Part shown: positions 8,645 to 16,253 of the stretch, piece after piece
Layout: every line of letters starts with the position of its first letter
Position numbering within the stretch: the stretch's first letter is position 1
Program-made: the position numbers and the translations under genes
Assembly (NCBI GenBank): GCA_024742665.1
Contig: JANSYA010000005.1
Span: 62,001-126,000, forward strand
From: a bacterium
GTDB taxonomy: Bacteria; Spirochaetota; Leptospiria; Leptospirales; Leptonemataceae
Direction of reading: 5' to 3'
Length of the DNA: 64,000 nt
The notes under the pieces: generated by a model
Databases searched by the model: none
Told to the model about the DNA's origin: nothing
The model's input: only the letters and a program-made list of their open reading frames with translations

Positions 8645-9874
8645 TTATCTGCGACGACGACCGCCGCCACCGCCGACCTGTTCGCGATCGCCGGAACTAT
8701 CGCCAGAAGCATCACGGTTGCCGTTATCGGAATCGTTGCGCTCGCTGTTCCGATCACCGCCGCGGTCTTCGCCGCCGCGATTGCGATCGCCACCGCCACC
8801 GCGCCGACGACGCCGACGGCCGCCTTCGCCCTGGCCGCCGCCGGATCCGCCGCCGCCCTGGTCGTCGTCGCTTTCAACGACGCCCTGGGCCCGGGTGAAG
8901 ATCATCTTACCGGCCGCGGTTTGAATGATCGACGTAACGTTGACCTTTACGGTTTTACCCTGCATCTGGCCGCCGTTTTCGACGACGACCATCGTGCCGT
9001 CTTCAAGATAGCCAATGCCCTGATTTTCGTCTTTACCCTCTTTGATGATATCGATCAGGATATCTTCGCCGGGGAGCACGACGGGCTTAAGAGCGTTCGT
9101 CAGGCTGTTCAGGTTCAGAACTTCCACACCCTGCAGTTCGGCGACTTTGTTCAGGTTAAAGTCGTTGGTCACCAGCTGAGCGCCGGTTTCGATCGCCGCC
9201 TTCACCAGCTTCGCATCGACTTCGCGGGTATCCGTATAGTCCAGATAGCTGATCTTTACGACGATGTCGGTGCGCTGCTGGAGTTTGTTCAACATCTCAA
9301 GGCCGCGCCGGCCCCGGTTGCGTTTGATCGGATCGGCGGAGTCGCTGATTAGCTGAATTTCGCGCAGAACGAAGTTCGGAATGATAAACGGACCGGAAAC
9401 GAATTTCGTTTCGGCGATATCCAGAATTCGGCCGTCGATGATGACCGAGGTATCGAGCAACTTGGCGGTGCTGCCGTAGTTCTCTTCGTCTTTCATGCCA
9501 TGGCCGCCGCCGCCGAAGATTTTCAATCCGGGCGAACGAGCGAAGAGGGAACCGACGTAACCGAAGAATACGACCGGCACGAGATAGACGAGCTGCGTCA
9601 GACCGGAAAGGTTCAACGCAAAAGAACTTACGATTTGCTGCAGATAGGATCCCGCAATCAGACCGAGAAAGGCTCCGATCGAGATGCAGAAAAGAGTCTC
9701 ACCGTTTAATCTAAAGATGCGGTCAAGAAAGACCGTCAGGGCGCTGAGGAGCAGCGCTGCTGCTCCGATTATGGCGGCTTGAATATAATCCGGTTGCGCC
9801 TGGCCCGCGATCGCCGCGTAAAACACGAGCAATCCGACAGGAATCGCAACAAGGACTTTGTATACTAGTTTCAT
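8645..9874 (-). CDS. PIN-TRAM domain membrane protein (YacL type) with Arg/Gly-rich tail
   Basis: The N-terminal 110 residues contain four predicted membrane helices. A PIN nuclease domain follows at about 138-250, with the acidic residues of the family in [15 protein letters not shown] and [17 protein letters not shown]-like RNA-binding domain lies at about 275-335. This is the YacL arrangement, whose exact role is unknown but probably in RNA metabolism at the membrane. The last 70 or so residues are unusual: an acidic DDD patch and then Gly/Arg-rich sequence ([18 protein letters not shown] and similar), which resembles eukaryotic RGG RNA-binding tails. A strong terminator lies downstream. 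Confidence 0.92.
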   Translation of the reverse strand: MKLVYKVLVAIPVGLLVFYAAIAGQAQPDYIQAAIIGAAALLLSALTVFLDRIFRLNGETLFCISIGAFLGLIAGSYLQQIVSSFALNLSGLTQLVYLVPVVFFGYVGSLFARSPGLKIFGGGGHGMKDEENYGSTAKLLDTSVIIDGRILDIAETKFVSGPFIIPNFVLREIQLISDSADPIKRNRGRRGLEMLNKLQQRTDIVVKISYLDYTDTREVDAKLVKAAIETGAQLVTNDFNLNKVAELQGVEVLNLNSLTNALKPVVLPGEDILIDIIKEGKDENQGIGYLEDGTMVVVENGGQMQGKTVKVNVTSIIQTAAGKMIFTRAQGVVESDDDQGGGGSGGGQGEGGRRRRRRGGGGDRNRGGEDRGGDRNSERNDSDNGNRDASGDSSGDREQVGGGGGRRRR

Positions 9875-9998
9875 AGCTCAAATCCATGTATGTATATTGA
9901 GCTATCGACATTCCAGCATCAGCAGCAGTCTGTGTACGCGGCAAGACCGCACGACTGCCAGGATTGATTCGACTCGATAATACGAGAGAAAGGAAAGA

Positions 9999-10565
9999 TC
10001 AGGCCAATACTTCGGAGATCAAGTTTCCGGCTTCTTCGACGCTGACTTCGCGGGTCAACGCAATCTCGTTAGAAATGAGATTGTACGCAGACTCGTACAG
10101 CCGGCGTTCCATTAACGAGAGCTCTTTGTCCTTGGCGCGTTTGTATAGATTTCGACAAACCTCCGCCACGGAGTAGATATCCCCCGATTTGATCTTATTC
10201 ATATTGTTTTGATAACGGATCTTCCAGTCCTCTTCGGTGTCGACTTCGTCCTTCTTCAGCAGTTCCAGAACCTTCTTGACGTCCTTCTTCTTAATAATGG
10301 CGCGAATTCCGATCATCTCGGCGTTTTCGACGGGCACCATCACCTTCATCTTGTTACTGGCGATTTCCAGGACGTAGCATTGCTTTCGTTTGCCCAGAAT
10401 GGTTTGCTTCTGGATGGCGTTAATCTTGCCCACTCCGTGCATGGGATAGACCACGTATTCCCCAACGGAGTACTCTTCTTTGCTCTCCTCTTTCTTAGGT
10501 TTCGGCTGGGCCTTTTCTTTGCTTTTGGATTGGGTCTTTTTTGATGTGGATTTTACTGCTGGCAT
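9999..10565 (-). CDS. CarD/CdnL-type transcription regulator
   Basis: CarD proteins bind the RNA polymerase beta subunit and stabilise open promoter complexes. A lysine-rich N-terminus of about 30 residues precedes the CarD_TRCF RNA-polymerase-interaction domain, which starts at [18 protein letters not shown] helical C-terminal domain follows ([17 protein letters not shown]). I chose the ATG at 10565 (188 residues); the frame runs 40 codons further upstream but that part has no family similarity and covers the apparent promoter. A perfect inverted repeat overlaps the likely -35 box. Confidence 0.93.
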   Translation of the reverse strand: MPAVKSTSKKTQSKSKEKAQPKPKKEESKEEYSVGEYVVYPMHGVGKINAIQKQTILGKRKQCYVLEIASNKMKVMVPVENAEMIGIRAIIKKKDVKKVLELLKKDEVDTEEDWKIRYQNNMNKIKSGDIYSVAEVCRNLYKRAKDKELSLMERRLYESAYNLISNEIALTREVSVEEAGNLISEVLA

Positions 10566-10592
10566 AGTTTGTCCATGATAGCTCTGACTGTT

Positions 10593-10628
10593 AAAAAGTC
10601 GCGAAATTGACGATATGTCAAGACATAT
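10593..10628 (-). promoter_or_regulatory. Candidate carD promoter with overlapping operator palindrome
   Basis: TTGACA at 10621-10616 is a consensus -35 box, with a weak T-rich -10 candidate about 17-19 bp downstream. The -35 box lies inside ATATGTC-TT-GACATAT (10613-10628), a perfect 7-2-7 inverted repeat. A protein bound there would block RNA polymerase, so this looks like a repressor or autoregulatory site. The -10 element is poor, which keeps confidence modest. Confidence 0.45.
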
Positions 10629-10738
10629 TTGAGAGGCAGAGCCTTGAAACTCACTTTTCAGGCCCGTGCTGTCAAATTCTGACATCGCCTGCGCGGATTC
10701 TTGTATTTTTTGAGCTTTTCGCCGGATTAGGGAAGGCC

Positions 10739-12178
10739 TCAGAGCATGCCGAGGTCGCGGGCCAGAAAGAAGATATTCCCGTATTCTTTCTGCCGGGCGG
10801 CCAACTCGGGATTCGAAAAGATCTCCATCGCCGCCTCTTCCGAAAGACCGCGCATATTCTCGAACTCGTTGCCGTAGTCAACGACCGTCATTTTGCCGCA
10901 GAACATATTCGCCTGGTACTGGTGGATGTGGTGCTCCATCAAAAAGCGCAGCGTATCGTAGTCTTCGACGGCTTCCGCGGTAATCAAAGCTTCCCGGTTG
11001 TCAGCGAGCCTCTTGCAGTATGCGATAAAAGCCAGGTTGTCCAGGAACTTCGTCCGATCTTCATCGGCCTTGAACTTAAAGCTGATCGGATCGAGCTTGA
11101 ATTCTTTGATCATCAATCCTAAATCAAGGATTACCTGGTGACTCTGGCTTTTCACTCCGAAATCGTCGGCGGCGAATGTGATGCCGTAGTTAAAGAAATC
11201 CTGACAGACTTCTTTCAGAACTTTGCCCGGTTCTTCGTTGTAGGGCTTCTCTACGATTTCAAATCGCACGTTCTGCGGATTCAAACCGCGCGCGTGCAGC
11301 AGCCGCGTCAAACGCACCACGCGATCGTGACTGGAAAAAGTATCGAGCAGGGTCTGGGGCGAGATATTGAATTTCAACACGCCCGGAATCTTTTCGCAGG
11401 CGATAATCAGCTTCTCGAAAATCAAAAGCTCAATCCGCTCCTGATCCTGTCCTACAGGAATATCGCTGATCAGCTGGTGATAGCCGTCGTACAGACCGCC
11501 GCCGACGAAGACTTCGCCGCCCTTGACGTTAAACATTTTCGTGCGCTGATCGAAGAAGACCGTGGGCTGAATGACGGCCTCCTGGGAGTCGCCGGAGAAG
11601 TACGTGTTGACCTTATTGAAGTCGGTCCAGCTCCAGCGAATTAAGTTATCGCGCAAATTCTGAGCGGAAGACTGGGCGATGACGTCGTAGATTTCGGAAG
11701 TATTCGAAACGAAATTACACTGGGTGCGGCCCACGCCGAAATCGAAAGAGCATACATTCTTGCGCAGACACTGTTCGTGAAAACGACCGATGGCGTTGTC
11801 GATATTAGGAAAGCTGCGGGCATCCAGCCGGCGCAGCGGACTGATGCCCATCAGCAGGGCCCGTTCGGCGTCGATATAATGAAAACCGAATTCGACGCCG
11901 GACAGATCGAGGATATTGTGAACGTGCTCGCGCAACAATTCGATGAAATCCAGCAGCTCCATATTCTGGAGATTCTGGAAACGAATCATGAACAGCGGCT
12001 TGCCGCGATTGACGTCGATGAATTCGCGCTTAAATGACTCCAGGTCCTGCAGACCCAGAAAGCGATCGCCGGGCAGATCTCCCGAAGGATTGGAAGAGGA
12101 ATCCGAAGGGCCGCCAAAACCACCGGCCCCCTTGTCTTGCGGACCGGAATTGGACATTGTATCGAAATTCGACGGCAT
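10739..12178 (-). CDS. Divergent EAL-domain protein
   Basis: Residues 1-40 are Gly/Ser/Pro-rich and disordered, and residues of about 45-190 form an uncharacterised N-terminal domain. The C-terminal part (about 200-440) follows the EAL cyclic-di-GMP phosphodiesterase order: [38 protein letters not shown] and a YQANMFCG end motif. The signature EALLR is replaced by EVFVG, losing the Leu and Arg that contact the nucleotide, although the metal-binding Asp pair is retained. It may bind c-di-GMP weakly, hydrolyse it, or be a scaffold. AGGGAG sits ahead of the ATG as a good ribosome binding site. Confidence 0.8.
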   Translation of the reverse strand: MPSNFDTMSNSGPQDKGAGGFGGPSDSSSNPSGDLPGDRFLGLQDLESFKREFIDVNRGKPLFMIRFQNLQNMELLDFIELLREHVHNILDLSGVEFGFHYIDAERALLMGISPLRRLDARSFPNIDNAIGRFHEQCLRKNVCSFDFGVGRTQCNFVSNTSEIYDVIAQSSAQNLRDNLIRWSWTDFNKVNTYFSGDSQEAVIQPTVFFDQRTKMFNVKGGEVFVGGGLYDGYHQLISDIPVGQDQERIELLIFEKLIIACEKIPGVLKFNISPQTLLDTFSSHDRVVRLTRLLHARGLNPQNVRFEIVEKPYNEEPGKVLKEVCQDFFNYGITFAADDFGVKSQSHQVILDLGLMIKEFKLDPISFKFKADEDRTKFLDNLAFIAYCKRLADNREALITAEAVEDYDTLRFLMEHHIHQYQANMFCGKMTVVDYGNEFENMRGLSEEAAMEIFSNPELAARQKEYGNIFFLARDLGML

Positions 12179-12184
12179 CTATAC

Positions 12185-12220
12185 TCCCTGCATACTGTAC
12201 GATTTTCGTGGATGTCAAGA
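12185..12220 (-). promoter_or_regulatory. Candidate promoter and ribosome binding site of the EAL gene
   Basis: On the minus strand a TTGACA box at 12218-12213 is followed 18 bp later by a weak TATGCA and then AGGGAG just before the ATG at 12178. The -35 box sits in TCTTGACAT, the same 9-mer as in front of carD and the GHKL gene. The -10 match is only partial. Confidence 0.35.
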
Positions 12221-12277
12221 CGCATTTTTTAGCGAATATCGGGTTACACCAGAAGCGGCGCGGAGAGACTGCGGTCC

Positions 12278-13168
12278 ATGCGAACCACCGATTCCGCAGC
12301 AGCGCCCGCTCCCGGGCTGTCAGTTGCAATCGAAGCCGTCGTCGCCCTGAGCTTCTGGGCCTCGGTTCCGGTCGTGATCCGTTTGATTGAGGCGAACCCT
12401 TTTACGATTGGCATCTTCCGTTTGGTGCTGGCCACGCTTTTCCTCAGGCTGCTGTTCGTCCGTCGTGACGCGCTCAAAGAGCTGAGCCGCCGCGACTGGC
12501 TGGGTCTCGGGGCCATCGGCCTGTGCTTCGGCGTGCACTGGGCGCTGTACTTTTTCAGCATCAAAGTCGCTTCGGCGTCCATCGGCGCGATCGGCCTGGC
12601 GGGTTACGGCGCGTTTTTGATTTTGCTGAGCGCCGCCGTAGACCGCGTGCGGCTGACGGCTTTCGACGTCGTTGCAGTCTTACTGTGTATCGGCGGCAGC
12701 CTGTGTTTGATTCCAGACTTCTCGGCGAACAACACGGTCGTTCACGGCCTGATCCTCGGCGCGGGCAGCGCTTTATGTTTCGCCTGCCTGCCGATCCTCC
12801 ACCGCCGATTTCGCCATATCGGGTCGGGCGTGCGGGCCATGGGCCAGTTCGGCTTCGCCCTGCCGGTCTTTCTGATCGGCCTGCCCTACGCCGATTTTCG
12901 CGCCGTGCCGGCTCACGAATGGTGGTGGCTGCTGTATCTGACGGTCTTCTGCACGGTGATCGGTCACGGCCTCTGGATTCGGGTCACGACCGCGCTCCAG
13001 CCGATGACGACCAGCACCGTCTATTATCTATACCTGCCGATCTCGCTGAGTCTGTCGTATTTCTTTTTGGGCGAGCAGCTCGATCTGCGCATGCTCTTCG
13101 GCGCGGCGCTGATCGCCTCGGGCAGCATTCTCGGAATTCGCAATCAGAGTCGACGCGAAGCGCGCTAG
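12278..13168 (+). CDS. EamA/DMT family permease
   Basis: This 296-residue integral membrane protein has about ten hydrophobic helices arranged as two EamA repeats, the drug/metabolite transporter fold. The second repeat ends in the typical FFLGEQLDLRMLFGAALIASG segment. Substrates of this family range from amino acids to nucleotide sugars and cannot be assigned here. It is divergent from the EAL gene and converges on the M28 peptidase gene with only 2 bp between stop codons. Confidence 0.88.
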   Translation: MRTTDSAAAPAPGLSVAIEAVVALSFWASVPVVIRLIEANPFTIGIFRLVLATLFLRLLFVRRDALKELSRRDWLGLGAIGLCFGVHWALYFFSIKVASASIGAIGLAGYGAFLILLSAAVDRVRLTAFDVVAVLLCIGGSLCLIPDFSANNTVVHGLILGAGSALCFACLPILHRRFRHIGSGVRAMGQFGFALPVFLIGLPYADFRAVPAHEWWWLLYLTVFCTVIGHGLWIRVTTALQPMTTSTVYYLYLPISLSLSYFFLGEQLDLRMLFGAALIASGSILGIRNQSRREAR

Positions 13169-13170
13169 AT

Positions 13171-15720
13171 TTAGAAGCCATAGCTCTGTACGACAAACAC
13201 GCCGTCGGTAAAAGGGAATCTGCCACCGGGATACATCGCCTGCGTTCGCGGAGTCGGCGGCGCACCGACAGCGGGTAAGCCATTGGTATGATCCACCAGC
13301 CGGACTTCGATCCGATCCCGCACTTCGTCACCGATCGGGCCGGGCTTTGGGTCCGACCCGGAAACCCTAAACGAAAGCTGGAAGTCCGACCGCCCGGAAG
13401 ATGCGAGCATCACGCCGCTCCAGCCGGCGAAATCCACCGCCCGACCGAATACCCGCCGGGCCAGACGCCGCATAAGTATGCCAACGGGGCCGGGATCGCT
13501 TTTCCCGGCCGCAAAACGCGAGACGGGCACAGCGACTCCATCAATACGCGCGTCCTCAATCATCCCCGTCGATCTAACGAAGGCATAGACGCCCGGCGCT
13601 CCCCTGCGCGAACGAATGCGCAGCGTAATCGAATGATCGCCGTTCGGCAGAATTTCGCTGCTTAAAAGTTCCGCGAGCGGGCCCTGCACCCCCGACCTGC
13701 GCCAGGCCGCCCCGTCAAGATGCACTCCCACAGGCTGGCGCAGGCCGGGCAGACAGGCGCGCAGAATCGGCAAAAATTCCGCCAACGACGGCGCCTGATT
13801 CGATTCCGAAGCGACGCTGCCCCGGATACGATCGACACCGGCCGGCGGCTCCAGCTGTCCGCGCACCCAGGCGTCCAGCCGCGAATCGCAGGAGAACCGG
13901 GCCAGGCGATTTTCGCCGGCGTCATATACATAAAAGAGACTGTTCGGCCGCGGCTGATGATTCCCGAAAGCCGCCGCCTGGCCGCCGCCGATTATGCCGA
14001 CGCCGGCGGCCAGCACGAAGCACGCGAGCACTCCGCGCCGCAGTCGGCGCGCGCTCGTCGCCGCGAGAGGCAGCGCCAGCCAGGCGAGCCACGGACTGTA
14101 GACCAACATCGTCAGAGGCTGCGTCGTCGTGGACAGCAGGCCGAAAAACAGAAAGCGCACAATCGGCGCGAAAAGAATCGCGAGCGCCGGCAGGGCAAGC
14201 AGCAGCACCGGCAGGTCTCCCGAAAGCAGAGGGCCGTCGCCGCGCCGCAGGCGAACGAGCGCCCAGAGCGGCATAACAAACAGCAGCGGCCACACAAACA
14301 GATAGGCCGCGCCCGGGGCATACGCGACGCAGAGAGTCGCCGCCGCGAGCCAGAAGGCCAGGCTGCCGCTCATGAATTCCACCGGACTCCGCGCACGCCC
14401 GGCGAAACACTTCACGTACATCCAGAGGCCGCAGGCCAGGCCGACGCACTGCAATCCGGCCTTGATCCACCCTGCGCGATAGGTTTCCCCCATTGGCAAG
14501 GTCGCCACCAGATCCGGATACAGAGTCAGCACGATTCCCCGCCAGACGATCCAGACCGAGAGCGCCGAGGCCAGACCGATCCACACGGGCGCGAAAAAAT
14601 TTCGTAGAAACGCGAGCGGCCGGCGAGCAAGCTCCCCGGCAAAAAAGATCAGATAGAGCAACCAGGCCAGAGCGAGCAAGCACGCGTTCCAGGCGCTCGC
14701 GTACACAACCAGCCTTTCGCCGAATAAAAAGTACGTGGGCGTCCGCGAACGAGGAGCGGCTGCGGGTCCGTCGCTTTCGCCCGGCGCATCGCGCAGTGCG
14801 CTGAGATCCTGCTCTGCAAGATGCGCCAATAACTCCAGAACGTTTTCCCCGTGGTGCTGCAAGCTGCGCACGTCCACGCTCTCGGGCGTGTCAAAGGCCG
14901 AGTGATAGTAAATCGTGTTATTAATATAGGCGAAGTTCAGACCGGGCAGACCGCCCTTCGCGAATACGGAGAAGTCGGTGCCGTAGGGCAGGATCCGAAA
15001 CAGTTCCTGGGCCACCGAACTCGCGGCGGGATCCTGCGCGAAGCGGGCGAATTCGCGCACAAGCCAGGCGCTGTCAGGACCGCTTTGAAAGAGCAGCGCG
15101 GGACCGGAATTGCCCCGGGCTTCGAAATTGAAAACAATCGCCGGCTCGCGACCGCGCGAGTGCTGCTGATAATAGGCGCGCGCGCCGAGCATGCCGCGCT
15201 CTTCGCCGTCGGTGAACAAGACAATCAGGTCGTTGCGGCGCGGTCCCCGCTCCACCAGGGCGCGCACCAGTTCCAGCACAGTGGCAATTCCCGCTCCATC
15301 GTCATTGGCACCGGGAGCGTTCACGACCGTATCATAGTGGGCGAGCAGCAGCAGCGGCCGGCCGGAATCGTCCGTGCCCGGCAGGCGGGCGACGATGTTT
15401 TTAACGCGGGTCGCACTGGCAATGCCCGGCACGAAGGATTCCACGACCAGCGCCTCCTGGGTTTCGATCTGAAATCGCGGCGAAGTCGAACGCAGGGTCT
15501 GGATCAAATACGTGCGCGCCCGGGCCAGGCCCGGCGAGCCGGTCGGCCTGGGCTCTACGGCGATCCGCTCGATATGCGCCAGAGCGCGCTGTCCCGAAAA
15601 GAGACGGACGTCACCGTCCGTGGGCACGGGCTCCGGCAGCGTGGGAACCTGATAGGCGTAGGCGAAGACCAGGCCGGTCAAGGCCACGATCGCCGAAACG
15701 AGAGCCCGTCTGAAATTCAC
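13171..15720 (-). CDS. Membrane M28-family zinc aminopeptidase
   Basis: After an N-terminal signal anchor comes an M28 peptidase domain (about 45-305). The zinc and catalytic motifs are visible: LLAHYDTV (His and Asp), GANDDGAGIATVLEL (bridging Asp) and FTDGEERGMLGARAY (Glu pair). The second half has roughly eight or nine TM helices and a C-terminal lumenal-type domain, an arrangement similar to eukaryotic ERMP1/Fxna proteins. It probably cleaves peptides on the periplasmic side. The start is GTG, one base after the stop codon of the upstream HMA lipoprotein gene, so the two are likely translationally coupled. Confidence 0.88.
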   Translation of the reverse strand: MNFRRALVSAIVALTGLVFAYAYQVPTLPEPVPTDGDVRLFSGQRALAHIERIAVEPRPTGSPGLARARTYLIQTLRSTSPRFQIETQEALVVESFVPGIASATRVKNIVARLPGTDDSGRPLLLLAHYDTVVNAPGANDDGAGIATVLELVRALVERGPRRNDLIVLFTDGEERGMLGARAYYQQHSRGREPAIVFNFEARGNSGPALLFQSGPDSAWLVREFARFAQDPAASSVAQELFRILPYGTDFSVFAKGGLPGLNFAYINNTIYYHSAFDTPESVDVRSLQHHGENVLELLAHLAEQDLSALRDAPGESDGPAAAPRSRTPTYFLFGERLVVYASAWNACLLALAWLLYLIFFAGELARRPLAFLRNFFAPVWIGLASALSVWIVWRGIVLTLYPDLVATLPMGETYRAGWIKAGLQCVGLACGLWMYVKCFAGRARSPVEFMSGSLAFWLAAATLCVAYAPGAAYLFVWPLLFVMPLWALVRLRRGDGPLLSGDLPVLLLALPALAILFAPIVRFLFFGLLSTTTQPLTMLVYSPWLAWLALPLAATSARRLRRGVLACFVLAAGVGIIGGGQAAAFGNHQPRPNSLFYVYDAGENRLARFSCDSRLDAWVRGQLEPPAGVDRIRGSVASESNQAPSLAEFLPILRACLPGLRQPVGVHLDGAAWRRSGVQGPLAELLSSEILPNGDHSITLRIRSRRGAPGVYAFVRSTGMIEDARIDGVAVPVSRFAAGKSDPGPVGILMRRLARRVFGRAVDFAGWSGVMLASSGRSDFQLSFRVSGSDPKPGPIGDEVRDRIEVRLVDHTNGLPAVGAPPTPRTQAMYPGGRFPFTDGVFVVQSYGF

Positions 15721-15721
15721 A

Positions 15722-16096
15722 TCAGGAATCCCAGGTGCAATCCGTGACTTTGTATCCTTTTTCGTCCACCGCGGCCCGCAGCTCGGCCTCGCCGGTGGCA
15801 GCAGTCCTTTCCAGAGTCACCTCGGCGGTCTTGTCTTCCGAAGAAACCACGGCCGTAATCACCCCGGGCAGGCCCGTCAGGGTCTCCTGAACGCCGCTCG
15901 CGCAGCCGTGGCAGGTCATGCCGCTGATTTCGAGAATTGCGACCCTGGGCTGCGTCGGATCGGGGTTCGGAGCGCCGGCCGCCGCAGAATCAGCCTGATC
16001 CGCTGGAGCGCAGCCGAATCCGGTCAGGAGAGCGGCGAATACCAGACTGACGAAAGCGGTCGCCAGTCGACGGCTGTGGGGCAAGAGTCTAATCAT
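15722..16096 (-). CDS. Lipoprotein with heavy-metal-associated (HMA) domain
   Basis: A signal peptide ends in the lipobox LLTGFGC, followed by an Ala/Asp/Pro linker and an HMA fold with the metal-binding GMTCHGCASGVQ motif (two Cys separated by two residues). HMA domains bind Cu(I) or other soft metals, so this is a possible periplasmic or outer-membrane copper-binding lipoprotein. I chose the ATG at 16096 (124 residues); an upstream start would overlap the gyrA promoter region and gives no signal peptide. It is coupled to the M28 peptidase gene downstream and divergent from gyrA. Confidence 0.85.
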   Translation of the reverse strand: MIRLLPHSRRLATAFVSLVFAALLTGFGCAPADQADSAAAGAPNPDPTQPRVAILEISGMTCHGCASGVQETLTGLPGVITAVVSSEDKTAEVTLERTAATGEAELRAAVDEKGYKVTDCTWDS

Positions 16097-16253
16097 AATA
16101 CGCCGATTTCGAAGCCCACCGACCAGGAAGCAACCCCAACTCCGGCCCTTCAGAGGGGCCTCAAAGCGATTTATGGGTTGCCGGCAGAGAAATCGGGCCG
16201 GACGCTGGATAATCTGCGGCAATAAGACATAAAATCGCCGCCATAGCACACAC

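Noticed and set aside
13720..14683. Long open frames on both strands across the M28 peptidase gene
   Set aside because: They are composition shadows of the GC-rich real gene, with Arg/Ala-rich translations and no domains.
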